From assembly GCF_030696805.1 (NCBI RefSeq), contig NZ_JAUYRO010000041.1, positions 62,001 through 126,000 on the forward strand: 64,000 bases of DNA, written 5' to 3'. The translations under genes were made by a program, and so were the position numbers. The stretch is from Methyloversatilis sp. (lineage in GTDB: Bacteria > Pseudomonadota > Gammaproteobacteria > Burkholderiales > Rhodocyclaceae). Positions 50,730 to 60,827 of this stretch are shown here, piece after piece (the stretch's first letter is position 1; the number at the start of each line of letters is the position of its first letter). The notes beneath the pieces are model-generated. The model searched no databases, was not told where the DNA came from, and saw only the letters and a list, made by a program, of their open reading frames with translations.

Positions 50730-52424
50730 ATGGCTGAAGCTGCTGCAATTCCCTTGAACCCGACGCTGGGCCAGCGTATTTCCACGCTCAACCAGGGGCA
50801 GATCATGCGTCTGGCTGTGGGCGTGGCCCTGTTCGTGGTGATTGCCATCGCCGGCCTCATGATGGGGCGCCAGGCCGAATGGCGCGTGCTGTATGCCAAT
50901 CTGTCGGACAAGGATGGCGGCGCCATCATTGCCCAGCTCTCGCAGCTGAATATCCCCTACAAGCACGCCGAAGGTGGCCACGCCATTCTGGTGCCGGCCG
51001 ACAAGGTGCATGACACCCGTCTGCGCCTCGCGTCCCAGGGCCTGCCCAAGGGCTCGGTGGCCGGCTTCGAGCTGATGGAGGCCAACCGCTTCGGCGTCAC
51101 CCAGTTCCAGGAGCGCGTCAGTTTCCAGCGTGGGCTCGAAGGCGAGCTCACCCGCTCCATTCAGGCCTTGTCCTCCGTGCAGAGCGCGCGTGTGCACCTG
51201 GCCATCCCGAATCAGAACGGCTTCTTCCGCGAGCAGCAGAAGCCAACGGCCTCGGTGCTGCTCAGCCTGAATGCAGGGCGTTCGCTGGACCGCAGCCAGA
51301 TTGCCGGCATCGTGCACCTGGTGGCCTCCAGCGTGCCCGAGATGAAGCCCGAGGCGGTCAGCGTGCTGGATGACACAGGCAAGCTGCTGTCCCAGTCGAC
51401 CAGTGGCCCCGACGGCGTGGCAGGTGGCGCAGACGCGCAGCAGTTGCAGTACGTGCAGCAGCTGGAGACGCTCTACCGCCAGCGCATCCTGGACATCCTG
51501 GAGCCCGTGGTGGGCCGCCAGAACGTCAAGGCGCAGGTCACCGCCGATGTCGATTTCTCGCAGACCGAGCAGACTTCCGAGACGCACAAGCCCAACCAGA
51601 CGCCCGAGTCGGGCAGCATCCGCAGCCAGCAGCTTCTGGAGAGCAGCAATCCCGGCCCGGCCGGTCCCGGCGGTGTGCCAGGCGCCGCGACGAACCAGCC
51701 ACCCGGCCCCAATGCCGCACCCATCAACGCACCGGCGCAGGCGCTGGCGCCCGGCGCGCCCGGGGCCGCTGCAGCGGCAACGCCGCCGAGCACACGACGT
51801 GAATCCATCATCAACTACGAGGTGGACAAGACGGTGCGTGTGGTGCGTGCTGGCAGCGGTGTGGTCAAGCGCCTCAGTGCTGCCGTGGTGGTGAACCACA
51901 AGAGCGAGATCGACGCCAAGGGCAAGACCATCACCACACCGCTGACCGATCAGCAGATCGATCGGATGACGGCGCTGGTGCGTGAGACAATCGGTTTCAG
52001 CCAGGAAAGAGGTGACTCCGTGAACCTCATGAATGCCCCGTTTGCCCAGGAAAAGATCACCTTGCCCGAGGTGCCCCTGTGGAAGCAGCCTGAAGTGCAG
52101 GAGCTGGCGCGCAGCTTTGCGTGGCCTGTGGGCATGCTGCTGCTCGCCGTTTTGGTGCTGTTTGGCATCATCCGTCCGGCACTCAAATCCCTTGGCTCCC
52201 CGCCTCAGCGCCGCCCGCAGCTGGACGCCATGCTGTCCGAGGAGCCGGAGCGTCCGCTGCTCGCCGGCCCCGCAGCGGAGACGGCACCAGCAGGCCCCAC
52301 TCCGAGCGAGAGGGCCTTGGACGATGCGCGCAAGCTGACGCGCGACAACCCGGCTGCCGTGGCGGGCATCGTCAAGGGCTGGGTCAATGGCGAAGGTCAG
52401 GGCAACGCCCTGACGATGGGATAA
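50730..52424 (+). CDS. fliF: Flagellar MS-ring protein FliF
   Basis: 564 residues from the ATG at 50730; an upstream in-frame extension is untranslated leader. Two membrane helices near residues 22-44 and 460-483 flank the periplasmic ring-building domains (VLYANLSDKDGGAIIAQL, GFELMEANRFGVTQFQERVSFQRGLEGEL). A Pro/Ala-rich loop (about 320-365) is longer than usual. The C-terminal FliG-binding tail is present. Base of the flagellum and export gate. Confidence 0.97.
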   Translation: MAEAAAIPLNPTLGQRISTLNQGQIMRLAVGVALFVVIAIAGLMMGRQAEWRVLYANLSDKDGGAIIAQLSQLNIPYKHAEGGHAILVPADKVHDTRLRLASQGLPKGSVAGFELMEANRFGVTQFQERVSFQRGLEGELTRSIQALSSVQSARVHLAIPNQNGFFREQQKPTASVLLSLNAGRSLDRSQIAGIVHLVASSVPEMKPEAVSVLDDTGKLLSQSTSGPDGVAGGADAQQLQYVQQLETLYRQRILDILEPVVGRQNVKAQVTADVDFSQTEQTSETHKPNQTPESGSIRSQQLLESSNPGPAGPGGVPGAATNQPPGPNAAPINAPAQALAPGAPGAAAAATPPSTRRESIINYEVDKTVRVVRAGSGVVKRLSAAVVVNHKSEIDAKGKTITTPLTDQQIDRMTALVRETIGFSQERGDSVNLMNAPFAQEKITLPEVPLWKQPEVQELARSFAWPVGMLLLAVLVLFGIIRPALKSLGSPPQRRPQLDAMLSEEPERPLLAGPAAETAPAGPTPSERALDDARKLTRDNPAAVAGIVKGWVNGEGQGNALTMG

Positions 52425-52428
52425 GACC

Positions 52429-53430
52429 ATGGCGACGCCGGAAGACGGACTCCAGGACGCAGCGGTCCTCCTCATGTCCCTGGGGGAGGAGGAGGCGGCG
52501 GAGGTCTTCAAGCATCTGTCACCCAAGGAAGTGCAGAAGCTGGGCGAGGCCATTGCCAAGACCAAGTCCATCACGCGCGAACGCGTCGACGACGTGGTGA
52601 CCAAGTTCACCAACATCGCCGCGGCGCAGAGCCTGCTGGTATCCGATTCGGGCGACTACGTGCGCTCCGTGCTCAAGCGCGCCCTGGGCGACGACAAGGC
52701 CGCGCTGCTGATCGACCGCATCCTGCAGGGCGGCGACGTCTCGGGCATCGAGAGCCTGAAGTGGATGGATCCGATGTCGGTGGCCGAGCTGCTGCGCAAC
52801 GAACACCCGCAGATCGTGGCAGCCATCCTGGTGCACCTGGATTACGACCAGTCCGCCGACATCCTCAAGTACCTGACCGAGCGCCAGCGCAACGAAGTCA
52901 TGCTGCGTATCGCCACCATGGAAGGCATCCAGCCCACTGCGCTCAAGGACCTCAACGAGGTGCTGTTCAAGGTGCTGGCTGGCGGCGACAAGATCCGCAA
53001 GGCGTCGCTGGGCGGCATCAAGACCGCGGCCGAAATGATCAATCTGATGGGCACGGTGATCGAGGGCACGGTCATCGAGTCGATCCGCGGCCACGACCCC
53101 GAGCTGGCGCAGAAGATCATGGACAAGATGTTCGTGTTCGACGACGTCATGAAGCTCGACGACAAGGCCATCCAGATGCTTCTGAAGGAAGTGGCGTCCG
53201 AGTCGCTCATCGTCGCGCTCAAGGGCGCTCAGCCCGAGCTCAAGGAGAAGTTCCTCTCCAACATGTCGTCGCGTGCGGCCGAAACGCTGCGCGAGGACCT
53301 GGAGTCGCGCGGCCCGATGCGCCTGTCCGAAGTCGAGGCGCAGCAGAAGGAAATCCTCAAGATCGTGCGTCGCCTGGCCGACGAAGGCCAGATCGTCATC
53401 GGCGGCGGCGCCGATGACGCCATGGTCTGA
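52429..53430 (+). CDS. fliG: Flagellar motor switch protein FliG
   Basis: 333 residues. N domain binds FliF; the middle domain has the EHPQ motif (NEHPQIVAAILVHLD); the C domain carries charged torque residues (VASESLIVALKGAQPELKEKFLSNMSSRAAETLREDLESRGPMRLSEVEAQQKEI). Contacts MotA to generate torque. 4 nt after fliF. Confidence 0.98.
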   Translation: MATPEDGLQDAAVLLMSLGEEEAAEVFKHLSPKEVQKLGEAIAKTKSITRERVDDVVTKFTNIAAAQSLLVSDSGDYVRSVLKRALGDDKAALLIDRILQGGDVSGIESLKWMDPMSVAELLRNEHPQIVAAILVHLDYDQSADILKYLTERQRNEVMLRIATMEGIQPTALKDLNEVLFKVLAGGDKIRKASLGGIKTAAEMINLMGTVIEGTVIESIRGHDPELAQKIMDKMFVFDDVMKLDDKAIQMLLKEVASESLIVALKGAQPELKEKFLSNMSSRAAETLREDLESRGPMRLSEVEAQQKEILKIVRRLADEGQIVIGGGADDAMV

Positions 53431-53453
53431 GGCCTCCAAACCAAGACTGATCC

Positions 53454-54143
53454 ATGCGAACCACCACCCGTTTCATTCCCGGCGACGAAATCAACGCCGT
53501 CTCCCGCTGGAGCTTTGCCGACGTCGATGCCGCGGCCATGCTCATGGCGGAGCAGGGCCGCGAGCGTGAGCTCAATGAGCAGATCGCCACCGTGCGCCAG
53601 CAATTCCACGCCGAAGGGTATGCCGACGGTTTCCAGCAGGGCCGCGCGCAGACCCTGCTGGAAGCGCAGAAGCAGGTCAGCGACTACATCCAGCAGCAGG
53701 GCCAGCAGGCCGCGCAGCAGCTCGGCAGCCTGATTGAATCGGCCAAGACCCAGCTCGAAGGCGCCGAGCAGTTGGCGGGCCAGGCCGTGCTGGAGCTGGC
53801 GTGCGAAATGGCGCGCCAGGTGCTGCGTCACGAAATATCCAGCAACCCCAATGTGCTGTTGCCGGTGATCCGCGAGGCCCTGGGCCTGCTGTTTTCCGAC
53901 AGCAAGGCGGTGCAGATCCGGCTCAATCCGCTGGACCTGGACGTATTGCAGGACGTCCTGCGCGAGGAGTATCCCAACCTGCCGCTCACGCTGCAGCCCG
54001 ATGCCGCCATCACACGCGGCGGCTGCCTGGTCGAATCGGCCGGTACCGTCATCGACGGCCGGCTGGAAAAGCGCTGGGCGCGCGCCATCGGCCGACTTGG
54101 GCAGAACCTGCCCTGGGAGGAGGCCTCCGGTGACGATGCCTGA
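53454..54143 (+). CDS. fliH: Flagellar export ATPase regulator FliH
   Basis: 229 residues. [25 protein letters not shown], a Gln-rich coiled coil ([27 protein letters not shown]), and a V-ATPase E-subunit-like C-domain ([12 protein letters not shown]-type segment, [24 protein letters not shown]). Dimerises on FliI and links it to the C ring. Overlaps fliI. Confidence 0.95.
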   Translation: MRTTTRFIPGDEINAVSRWSFADVDAAAMLMAEQGRERELNEQIATVRQQFHAEGYADGFQQGRAQTLLEAQKQVSDYIQQQGQQAAQQLGSLIESAKTQLEGAEQLAGQAVLELACEMARQVLRHEISSNPNVLLPVIREALGLLFSDSKAVQIRLNPLDLDVLQDVLREEYPNLPLTLQPDAAITRGGCLVESAGTVIDGRLEKRWARAIGRLGQNLPWEEASGDDA

Positions 54144-55554
54144 GCCCGGCGCACGCTGGCAACAGTTTCTGGACAGCGCCCGCCAGCAGGCCGGCGTGCC
54201 GCAAAGCACGCTGGAAGCGGGGGGCACGCTCACGCGCTTGGCAGGCCTGGTGCTCGAAGCCGTGGGCATCCGCGCGCCGGTGGGATCGCAATGTCTGATC
54301 AGCCAGCCGGGGCAGGCGCCGGTGCTGGCCGAGGTCGTGGGTTTTTCCGGTGACCGGGCCTTCCTGATGCCGGCCGGTGATGTGCAGGGCCTCTCCAGTG
54401 GCGCCAGCGTCGTGCCCACCGCGCCTTATGTGGTCGTGCCGCGCCTGGGGGATAGCCCCGCGGCCCGCGCGGCCCACTACGTGCAGGGCCAGTTGCGCCT
54501 GCCGCTGGGGCCGGGCCTGCTGGGGCGCGTGGTCGATGCGCACGGCGAGCCGCTGGACCGCCGCGGGCCGGTCGTGAACGTCACGTCGCGCCCGCTGGAC
54601 CGCAGCCCCATCAATGCCATGGACCGCGCACCGATACGCGAGTCGCTGGACACCGGCGTGCGTGCCATCAATGCCCTGCTGTCGGTGGGGCGGGGCCAGC
54701 GCCTGGGTCTGTTCGCCGGTGCCGGCGTGGGCAAAAGCGTGCTGCTGGGCATGATGGCGCGCTACACCCAGGCCGACGTCATCGTGGTCGGCCTGATCGG
54801 CGAGCGGGGCCGGGAGGTCAAGGAATTCATCGAGGACATCCTGGGCGAGGAGGGCCGTGCGCGCTCCGTCGTGGTGGCGGCACCGGCCGACTCCCCGCCG
54901 CTGCTGCGCATGCAGGCGGCGTCTTACGCCACCGGCGTGGCCGAATACTTCCGCGACCAGGGGCAGCACGTGCTGCTGCTGATGGACTCGCTCACGCGTT
55001 ACGCCATGGCGCAGCGCGAGATTGCGCTGGCCGTGGGCGAGCCGCCGGCGACCAAGGGCTACCCGCCGTCCTGCTTTGCCCGCTTGCCGCAACTGGTCGA
55101 ACGCAGCGGCAATGGCCTCAACGGCGTGGGCTCCATCACGGCCTTTTACACCGTGCTGAGCGAGGGCGACGACCAGCAGGACCCGATTGCCGACGCGGCC
55201 CGTGCCATCCTGGACGGCCACATCGTGCTCACGCGCGCGCTGGCCGAGGCCGGCCACTACCCGGCCATCGACATCGCGCAGTCGGCCTCGCGGGTGATGC
55301 ACAACGTGGTGAGCCGCGAACATTTCGAGCTGGCGCGGCAGTTCCGCGCCATCGCCTCGCGCTACGAGCGCGGGCGTGACCTGGTGCAGATCGGCGCCTA
55401 TGTCAATGGTTCCGATCCGGCGCTGGACGAGGCGATCCGCCTGAACGGCCCCATGAGCGATTTTCTGCGCCAGGACATGTATGCCGGTGCCGGCTTCGAT
55501 GAAAGCGTGAAGGCCATGGCGGCCACCATCCAGCGCGAGGAGGCCTTCCCGTGA
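54136..55554 (+). CDS. fliI: Flagellum-specific ATPase FliI
   Basis: 472 residues from the ATG at 54136. GGGAGGAGG lies upstream, and a GTG at 54130 is better spaced from it, so either start is possible. F1-beta-like: Walker A GAGVGKS at 195-201, [13 protein letters not shown], Walker [34 protein letters not shown]. Hexameric ATPase that helps load export substrates. Confidence 0.97.
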   Translation: MPEPGARWQQFLDSARQQAGVPQSTLEAGGTLTRLAGLVLEAVGIRAPVGSQCLISQPGQAPVLAEVVGFSGDRAFLMPAGDVQGLSSGASVVPTAPYVVVPRLGDSPAARAAHYVQGQLRLPLGPGLLGRVVDAHGEPLDRRGPVVNVTSRPLDRSPINAMDRAPIRESLDTGVRAINALLSVGRGQRLGLFAGAGVGKSVLLGMMARYTQADVIVVGLIGERGREVKEFIEDILGEEGRARSVVVAAPADSPPLLRMQAASYATGVAEYFRDQGQHVLLLMDSLTRYAMAQREIALAVGEPPATKGYPPSCFARLPQLVERSGNGLNGVGSITAFYTVLSEGDDQQDPIADAARAILDGHIVLTRALAEAGHYPAIDIAQSASRVMHNVVSREHFELARQFRAIASRYERGRDLVQIGAYVNGSDPALDEAIRLNGPMSDFLRQDMYAGAGFDESVKAMAATIQREEAFP

Positions 55555-55585
55555 ATGCCCGCCTTGAACCGCAGCGGAGGCCCGC

Positions 55586-56062
55586 ATGTCTGCCCTGAAG
55601 AGCCTGGCCCTGGCCATCGAGGTCGCCACGCGTGCGCGTGACCAGGCCGACCAGGCCCTGATGCAGGCGCGTCGTGCGATGCAACAGGCCCAGGGCCAGC
55701 TGGACCAGCTGGAGAGTTATGCCGCCGATACCGAGTCGCGCTGGGCGACGGCATCCGCCGTCAGTCTCAGCGCTGAACTGATGCAGCACCACCACCAATT
55801 CCAGCAACGCCTGCGCCAGGCCGTTGGCATGCAGCAGGGCGTGATGAGCGATCTGGAGCGCCACGTCGAGGTGGCTCGGCTGCGCCGTGTGCAGGAAGAG
55901 GTGCGCCTCGCGTCCTTCCGGCAGCTGCTGAAGAAAAAGCAGGCCGCGCTGACCCAGCAGGAGGCCCGGCGGGAACAGAAACAGATGGATGAACAGGCGG
56001 TCCTCAAATACGCCCGTGCGGCCGGTGGAGCCGGCAGCTTGTTGACTGGAGAACACTCATGA
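55586..56062 (+). CDS. fliJ: Flagellar export stalk protein FliJ
   Basis: 158 residues forming one long coiled coil (rich in Gln, Arg, Glu, Ala). Position between fliI and fliK and the size match FliJ, the stalk that connects the FliI ring to FlhA. GGAGGCCCGC precedes the ATG. Overlaps fliK by 4 nt. Confidence 0.93.
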   Translation: MSALKSLALAIEVATRARDQADQALMQARRAMQQAQGQLDQLESYAADTESRWATASAVSLSAELMQHHHQFQQRLRQAVGMQQGVMSDLERHVEVARLRRVQEEVRLASFRQLLKKKQAALTQQEARREQKQMDEQAVLKYARAAGGAGSLLTGEHS

Positions 56063-57231
56063 GCATAGAAAACGGTGTGAGCACGAGTGCCCCCAAGGCT
56101 GCGGCCAAGGCGGCCTCGTCGGGTGGCAACGGGTCGGGTGCTGGCAAGACCCAGGCGACCGTGCCCGGGGACTTTGCCTCCCTGCTGTCGAACCTTGGGG
56201 CCGAGGCCTTGCCGCCCCAGGACGCGCTCGCAGGCGGTGAGGAAGACGTACTGCCGACCGGATCCGAGACGGCCGAGGTCGTTTCATGGCCGGCCGATGG
56301 AAGCCCGCCCGTGATAGGCCTGGCCCAGCTTGCGGTGCCGGTGGTTCCCGCCGCTGACGCGTCGGGCGTACCGCTTGCGTCGCGCATCGCCGCCCGCCCG
56401 GCGGAGTTGCGTGCCGGCGATGCCGAAGGTCGGCAGGATCTGGCACTGACGCAGTCCCCGGCGGTCGATACGCAGCTGTCTGACAAAGCCCAGGACATGC
56501 AGCCCCTGCTGAGGCAGGCGGTCATGGCCCAGCGCATGGCGCAGCAGCGGGGCCAGGCCGCCGAACTCGCGGCCCAGGTGGTCAAGGAACAACGCGGCGA
56601 GGACATGGCCGCCCGGCTCGGCTGGCATATCGCCGAGCCCCCGGTGGTCGGGCTGGCGCAGGGCTTGCTGGCGGCAGTTGCTGGCGAGGCGGGTCCGCGG
56701 CCTCTGGACCGGCGCGGCGACAAGCCCGGCTTGCAAACGAGCGAGATCGGTGCCTGGAGCGGTCCGTCGCAAGCCGAAGGTGCCCGCATGGATGTGCCCG
56801 CCGTGGCCCCGGATGGTGGCTTGACCACTGAAATGCGCGTGGCCGAGCAGGTCAGCTACTGGATCGGCCGCGGTGCGCAGAATGCCGAACTGGAAGTCGA
56901 GGGGCTGGGTGAGGGCCCGGTCAAGGTCAGTATCGAGTTGCAGGGCCAGGAGGCGCGCGTCGAATTCCGCGCCGACCAGGCGCAGACGCGCCAGGTCCTG
57001 CAGGATTCCATGCCACACCTGCGCGAACTGTTGGAGCGCGAGGGGCTGGTGCTGTCCGGCCTGTCGGTGGGAAGTTCGGGTTCGGAGCGCGGTGCCGGTC
57101 AGGCTGGCCAGGGCCGGCAGGGCGGCCGCCAGGGTCAGACCGGCGTGCCCGAGTTGCCCGCGCTGGCGCTGGCGGCAGCAACCCATCGCGCTGCGCCGCT
57201 GTCAGGCCGTTCAGTGGATCTTTTTGTGTGA
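56059..57231 (+). CDS. fliK: Flagellar hook-length control protein FliK
   Basis: 390 residues. Poorly conserved Ala/Gln-rich N-terminal ruler and a C-terminal domain (ELEVEGLGEGPVKVSIELQGQEARVEFRADQAQTRQVLQDSMPHLRELLEREGLVLSGLSVG) typical of FliK, which measures hook length and triggers the FlhB switch. Confidence 0.94.
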   Translation: MSIENGVSTSAPKAAAKAASSGGNGSGAGKTQATVPGDFASLLSNLGAEALPPQDALAGGEEDVLPTGSETAEVVSWPADGSPPVIGLAQLAVPVVPAADASGVPLASRIAARPAELRAGDAEGRQDLALTQSPAVDTQLSDKAQDMQPLLRQAVMAQRMAQQRGQAAELAAQVVKEQRGEDMAARLGWHIAEPPVVGLAQGLLAAVAGEAGPRPLDRRGDKPGLQTSEIGAWSGPSQAEGARMDVPAVAPDGGLTTEMRVAEQVSYWIGRGAQNAELEVEGLGEGPVKVSIELQGQEARVEFRADQAQTRQVLQDSMPHLRELLEREGLVLSGLSVGSSGSERGAGQAGQGRQGGRQGQTGVPELPALALAAATHRAAPLSGRSVDLFV

Positions 57232-57403
57232 GCGCCGCAAGGCCCGCGCCAGCGGTCCGGATTGGCATGGTTTTTTACCCTTAATCGGGGTATCGTCGGC
57301 AAGGATGTCGAGAATAATTTGACCAAGGGTGCGAGTCTTTGTGCTCGCCCGTCGCGCGGCATATCGCCGCATTGAAGCAAGCAATGTCGTAGAGGACTAG
57401 ATC

Positions 57404-57952
57404 GTGGCCACCAAATCCCCCGATGCCGAAGCCGCACCGCCGCCCAAGAGCAAGAAGCTGCTGTTGATGGTGGTGATCGGCGTCGTGGTGCTGGCCCTCG
57501 CAGCCGGCGGCTATCTCTTTCTGGCCAAGAAGAACGCCGCGGCTCTGGACGAGGAGGAAGAGGAAGAGGTCGCCGCTGTCGTGGCGGCACCCACTGGCCC
57601 GCCGACCTACCTGCCGCTGGACAATATGGTGGTCAACCTGGCCGATCCGGGGGGCGAGCGTGTTGCGCAGATCGGCATCACGCTGGAGTTGACCGCGGCC
57701 GTGGAGACGGACAAGGTCAAGGCCTACTTGCCCACCATCCGCAGCGATGTGCTCTTGCTGGTGTCTCAGCGCACGGCGGACGAGTTGCTGAGCCGCGAAG
57801 GCAAGGAGAAGCTGGCCGAGGACATCCTCGCAGCATCTTCCCGGCATTTTGGCAAGCCCGTGCCGGGGGCGAAGAAGGACAAGAAGGCGGCCGCCAAGAC
57901 TGGCGGTAACCCCGTTAGGGGTGTGCTTTTCTCCAGTTTTATCGTGCAATGA
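57404..57952 (+). CDS. fliL: Flagellar basal body-associated protein FliL
   Basis: 182 residues. One N-terminal helix (LLMVVIGVVVLALAAGGYLFL), an acidic run (EEEEEE), and the periplasmic domain (YLPLDNMVVNLADPGGERVAQIGITLEL) with C-terminal GVLFSSFIVQ. Supports stator function. First gene of fliLMNOPQR after a 172-bp gap that likely holds a promoter. Confidence 0.96.
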   Translation: MATKSPDAEAAPPPKSKKLLLMVVIGVVVLALAAGGYLFLAKKNAAALDEEEEEEVAAVVAAPTGPPTYLPLDNMVVNLADPGGERVAQIGITLELTAAVETDKVKAYLPTIRSDVLLLVSQRTADELLSREGKEKLAEDILAASSRHFGKPVPGAKKDKKAAAKTGGNPVRGVLFSSFIVQ

Positions 57953-57973
57953 GCACGAAAGGATGCCAGCGCC

Positions 57974-58978
57974 ATGAGTGAATCGTTTCTTTCCCAGGAA
58001 GAAGTCGATGCCCTGCTGGAAGGGGTCACCGGCGAGAGCCAGAAGTCGGTCGAGGAGGTTGTCGAGGCCGGGGAGATCCGCGCCTACAACATGTCCAGCC
58101 AGGAGCGGATTGTTCGTGGGCGCATGCCGACGATGGAAATCGTCAATGAGCGCTTTGCCCGCAATCTGCGCATCGGCCTGTTCAACTTCATCCGCCGCAG
58201 CCCCGAGATTTCCGTTGGCCCGGTGCAGGTGCAGCGCTACAGCGCCTTCCTGCGCGAACTGGCCGTCCCCACCAATTTCAACATCGTGGCCATCCGCCCG
58301 CTGCGTGGCAGCGGCCTGATCGTCTGCGAGCCGGCCCTGGTGTTCGGGGTGATCGATACGCTGTATGGCGGCATCGGCAAGTTCCAGACCCGCATCGAAG
58401 GACGTGATTTCTCGGCCACCGAGCAGCGCGTGATCAACCGACTGGTCGATGTGATTTCCGAGGAATACAAGAAGGCCTGGCGCGGCATCTACCCGATCGA
58501 GCTGGATTTCCAGCGCAGCGAGATGCAGCCGCAGTTTGCCAACATCGCCACGCCCAGCGAGATCGTGATCTCGACCTCCTTCCAGCTGGAGATCGCCGAG
58601 ATCACCGGCTCCATCCACTTCTGCATGCCGTACGCGACGATGGAGCCCATCCGCGACGTGCTGTATTCATCCACCCAGGGCGACTCGATCGAGGTCGATC
58701 GTCGCTGGGTTACTGTGCTGACACGCGAAATCCAGGCCGCCGAGGTCACCCTGGTGGCCGAATTGGCCCGGGCCGATGCGACGGTGGAGGAGCTGCTGGC
58801 CATGAAGCCGGGCGATTTCATCGAGCTCGGGCGCCAATCCCGCATCGAGGCCTCGGTCGACGGTGTGCCGGTGTTCGAGTGCCAGTACGGCACGCACAAC
58901 GCCAAATACGCCATCCGCATCGACAAGTGCCTGCGCGGCAATGACACCAACTGGTTAGGGGAACGCTATGGCGGTTGA
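57974..58978 (+). CDS. fliM: Flagellar motor switch protein FliM
   Basis: 334 residues. N-terminal CheY-P-binding peptide FLSQEEVDALLEG, a middle CheC-like domain (SPEISVGPVQVQRYSAFLREL), and a C-terminal SpoA domain (PGDFIELGRQSRIEASVDGVPVFECQYGTHNAKYAIRI). C-ring core component. Overlaps fliN by 11 nt. Confidence 0.98.
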   Translation: MSESFLSQEEVDALLEGVTGESQKSVEEVVEAGEIRAYNMSSQERIVRGRMPTMEIVNERFARNLRIGLFNFIRRSPEISVGPVQVQRYSAFLRELAVPTNFNIVAIRPLRGSGLIVCEPALVFGVIDTLYGGIGKFQTRIEGRDFSATEQRVINRLVDVISEEYKKAWRGIYPIELDFQRSEMQPQFANIATPSEIVISTSFQLEIAEITGSIHFCMPYATMEPIRDVLYSSTQGDSIEVDRRWVTVLTREIQAAEVTLVAELARADATVEELLAMKPGDFIELGRQSRIEASVDGVPVFECQYGTHNAKYAIRIDKCLRGNDTNWLGERYGG

Positions 58979-59396
58979 CAATCCGGATCAGAAGCCCGAA
59001 GACGACGGCATGGCCGACTGGGCCGAGGCGCTGCAGGAGCAGAAGACCAGCGACAAGGGGCCCGAGGCCGAGCCCGGCAGCGTGTTGAGCGGAGGAGCCG
59101 CACGCCCCTTTTCTGCCAGCGATGCGCCGGCGAGCGACATCAATATGGTGCTGGACATTCCGGTCCAGCTCTCGGTCGAGTTGGGTCGTACCAAGGTGCC
59201 GATCAAGCACATCCTGCAGCTGGGTCAGGGGTCCGTGGTCGAGCTCGATGCCATGGCCGGCGAACCCATGGATGTGCTGGTCAATGGCTACCTGATCGCC
59301 CAGGGCGAGGTGGTGGTGGTCAACGACAAGTTCGGCATCCGCCTCACCGACGTTGTCACCCCGTCCGAACGCCTGCGCCGTATCAGCAGGGGGTAA
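58968..59396 (+). CDS. fliN: Flagellar motor switch protein FliN
   Basis: 142 residues. An acidic, flexible first ~50 residues, then the SpoA domain (MVLDIPVQLSVELGRTKVPIKHILQLGQGSVVELDAMAGEPMDVLVNGYLIAQGEVVVVNDKFGIRLTDVV). Forms the base of the C ring. Confidence 0.97.
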   Translation: MAVDNPDQKPEDDGMADWAEALQEQKTSDKGPEAEPGSVLSGGAARPFSASDAPASDINMVLDIPVQLSVELGRTKVPIKHILQLGQGSVVELDAMAGEPMDVLVNGYLIAQGEVVVVNDKFGIRLTDVVTPSERLRRISRG

Positions 59397-59405
59397 ACTG
59401 GAGGC

Positions 59406-59732
59406 ATGACGCAAACCGTTGTTTCTGTCGTCCTCTTCCTCGTCATCCTGGCCCTGCTACCACCCGCGGTTCGGTGGTTCCAGCAGCGCGCCCCGGGGGG
59501 CGCATCCACCGCGGCCGCTTCCCGCATCGTCTCCGTGCTGGCCGTCGGTCCGCAGCAAAGGGTGATGACCGTCGAGGTCGGCCCCGAAGGTGCGCGCACC
59601 TGGCTGGTGCTGGGGGTGACGTCGCAGAGCATCAGTTGCCTGCACAGCATGCCGGCGGGACCGGCATCGGCGCGTGGTTCTGTTTTTTCGCCAGTCACGA
59701 AAACTCCGTCTGACGGCGGGGATCCGGCCTGA
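59406..59732 (+). CDS. fliO: Flagellar export apparatus protein FliO
   Basis: 108 residues. One N-terminal helix ([21 protein letters not shown]) and a short cytoplasmic domain ([29 protein letters not shown]). FliO assists FliP assembly. Its stop overlaps the fliP start (TGATG). Confidence 0.92.
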   Translation: MTQTVVSVVLFLVILALLPPAVRWFQQRAPGGASTAAASRIVSVLAVGPQQRVMTVEVGPEGARTWLVLGVTSQSISCLHSMPAGPASARGSVFSPVTKTPSDGGDPA

Positions 59733-60529
59733 TGCGCCTGCCAACGCCCGGCCCCACCCTGCGCACGCTATCGGGGCTGGCTGTCTCGCTGTTGCTGCTG
59801 GCCGTGCCGGCCCTGGCCCAGGAAAACGCGCCACTGGCTGCCGCCCAGATCAACACCACCCAACTGCCGCTGATCGTGGGCAGCGATGCGTCGGGCACGA
59901 GTTACTCGGTGCCGATCCAGACCCTGCTGTTCTTCACGGCCTTGTCCTTCCTGCCGGCCATTCTGCTGATGATGACCGGCTTCACCCGCATCGTCATCGT
60001 GCTGTCGCTGCTGCGACAGGCGCTGGGCACGCAGTCGTCCCCCCCCAACCAGGTCATCATCGGCCTGTCCCTCTTCCTGACCTTCTTCGTCATGGGGCCC
60101 ACCTACGACCGCATCTACGCCGACGCCTATCTGCCGTATACGCAGAATGTCATCAGCTTTGATCAGGCCTTGCAGCGCGGTGAGGCGCCAATACGCCAGT
60201 TCATGACCAAGCAGACGCGGCAGTCCGACTATGCGTTGTTTGCCAAGCTCGCGAAGCTTGATCCGGCGGTCAGGATCGACACCGCCCCCATGCGCGTGCT
60301 GATTCCTGCTTTTGTCACCAGCGAGCTCAAGACGGCCTTCCAGATCGGCTTCCTGATCTTCATACCTTTCCTGGTGATCGACATCGTGGTGGCCAGCGTG
60401 CTGATGTCGCTGGGCATGATGATGCTGTCGCCCGTGCTCGTGGCCCTGCCCTTCAAGCTCATGCTCTTCGTGCTGGCGGATGGCTGGAACCTGCTGATCG
60501 GCTCGCTGGCGGCGAGCTTCGTGCCATGA
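59732..60529 (+). CDS. fliP: Flagellar export gate protein FliP
   Basis: 265 residues. Signal peptide ([12 protein letters not shown]), then four helices with family blocks [46 protein letters not shown] and [36 protein letters not shown]. It forms the export gate with FliQ and FliR. Confidence 0.98.
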   Translation: MRLPTPGPTLRTLSGLAVSLLLLAVPALAQENAPLAAAQINTTQLPLIVGSDASGTSYSVPIQTLLFFTALSFLPAILLMMTGFTRIVIVLSLLRQALGTQSSPPNQVIIGLSLFLTFFVMGPTYDRIYADAYLPYTQNVISFDQALQRGEAPIRQFMTKQTRQSDYALFAKLAKLDPAVRIDTAPMRVLIPAFVTSELKTAFQIGFLIFIPFLVIDIVVASVLMSLGMMMLSPVLVALPFKLMLFVLADGWNLLIGSLAASFVP

Positions 60530-60539
60530 GGGATCGGAC

Positions 60540-60809
60540 ATGAACGCACAAATGGTCTTGACCATCGGACAGGAAGCGTTGCTGACGCTGCTGATGGTGT
60601 CGGCGCCGCTACTGGGCGTGGTGCTGCTGGTGGGGCTGCTGGTTAGTCTGTTCCAGGCCATCACCCAGATCCACGAGGCCACGCTGTCCTTCGTGCCGAA
60701 GCTGGTGGCTGCCATGGCCGTGTTCGCCTGGGCCGGACCCTGGATGCTCAACATCCTGGTCGAGTACATCCGTCGCACGATCGAGGCGATTCCCGGCATC
60801 GTCCTCTGA
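60540..60809 (+). CDS. fliQ: Flagellar export gate protein FliQ
   Basis: 89 residues with two helices (EALLTLLMVSAPLLGVVLLVGLLVSLFQAITQI; LVAAMAVFAWAGPWML), the FliQ size and pattern. Lies 10 nt after fliP. Confidence 0.97.
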   Translation: MNAQMVLTIGQEALLTLLMVSAPLLGVVLLVGLLVSLFQAITQIHEATLSFVPKLVAAMAVFAWAGPWMLNILVEYIRRTIEAIPGIVL

Positions 60810-60827
60810 ACCCGGTCGGGCGCAGAC

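Noticed and set aside
57262-57280. TTGGCATGGTTTTTTA before fliL as a sigma-54 promoter
   Set aside because: The GG is present, but the GC dinucleotide required 10 nt later is TA. The other flagellar promoters fit FlhDC/sigma-28 control.
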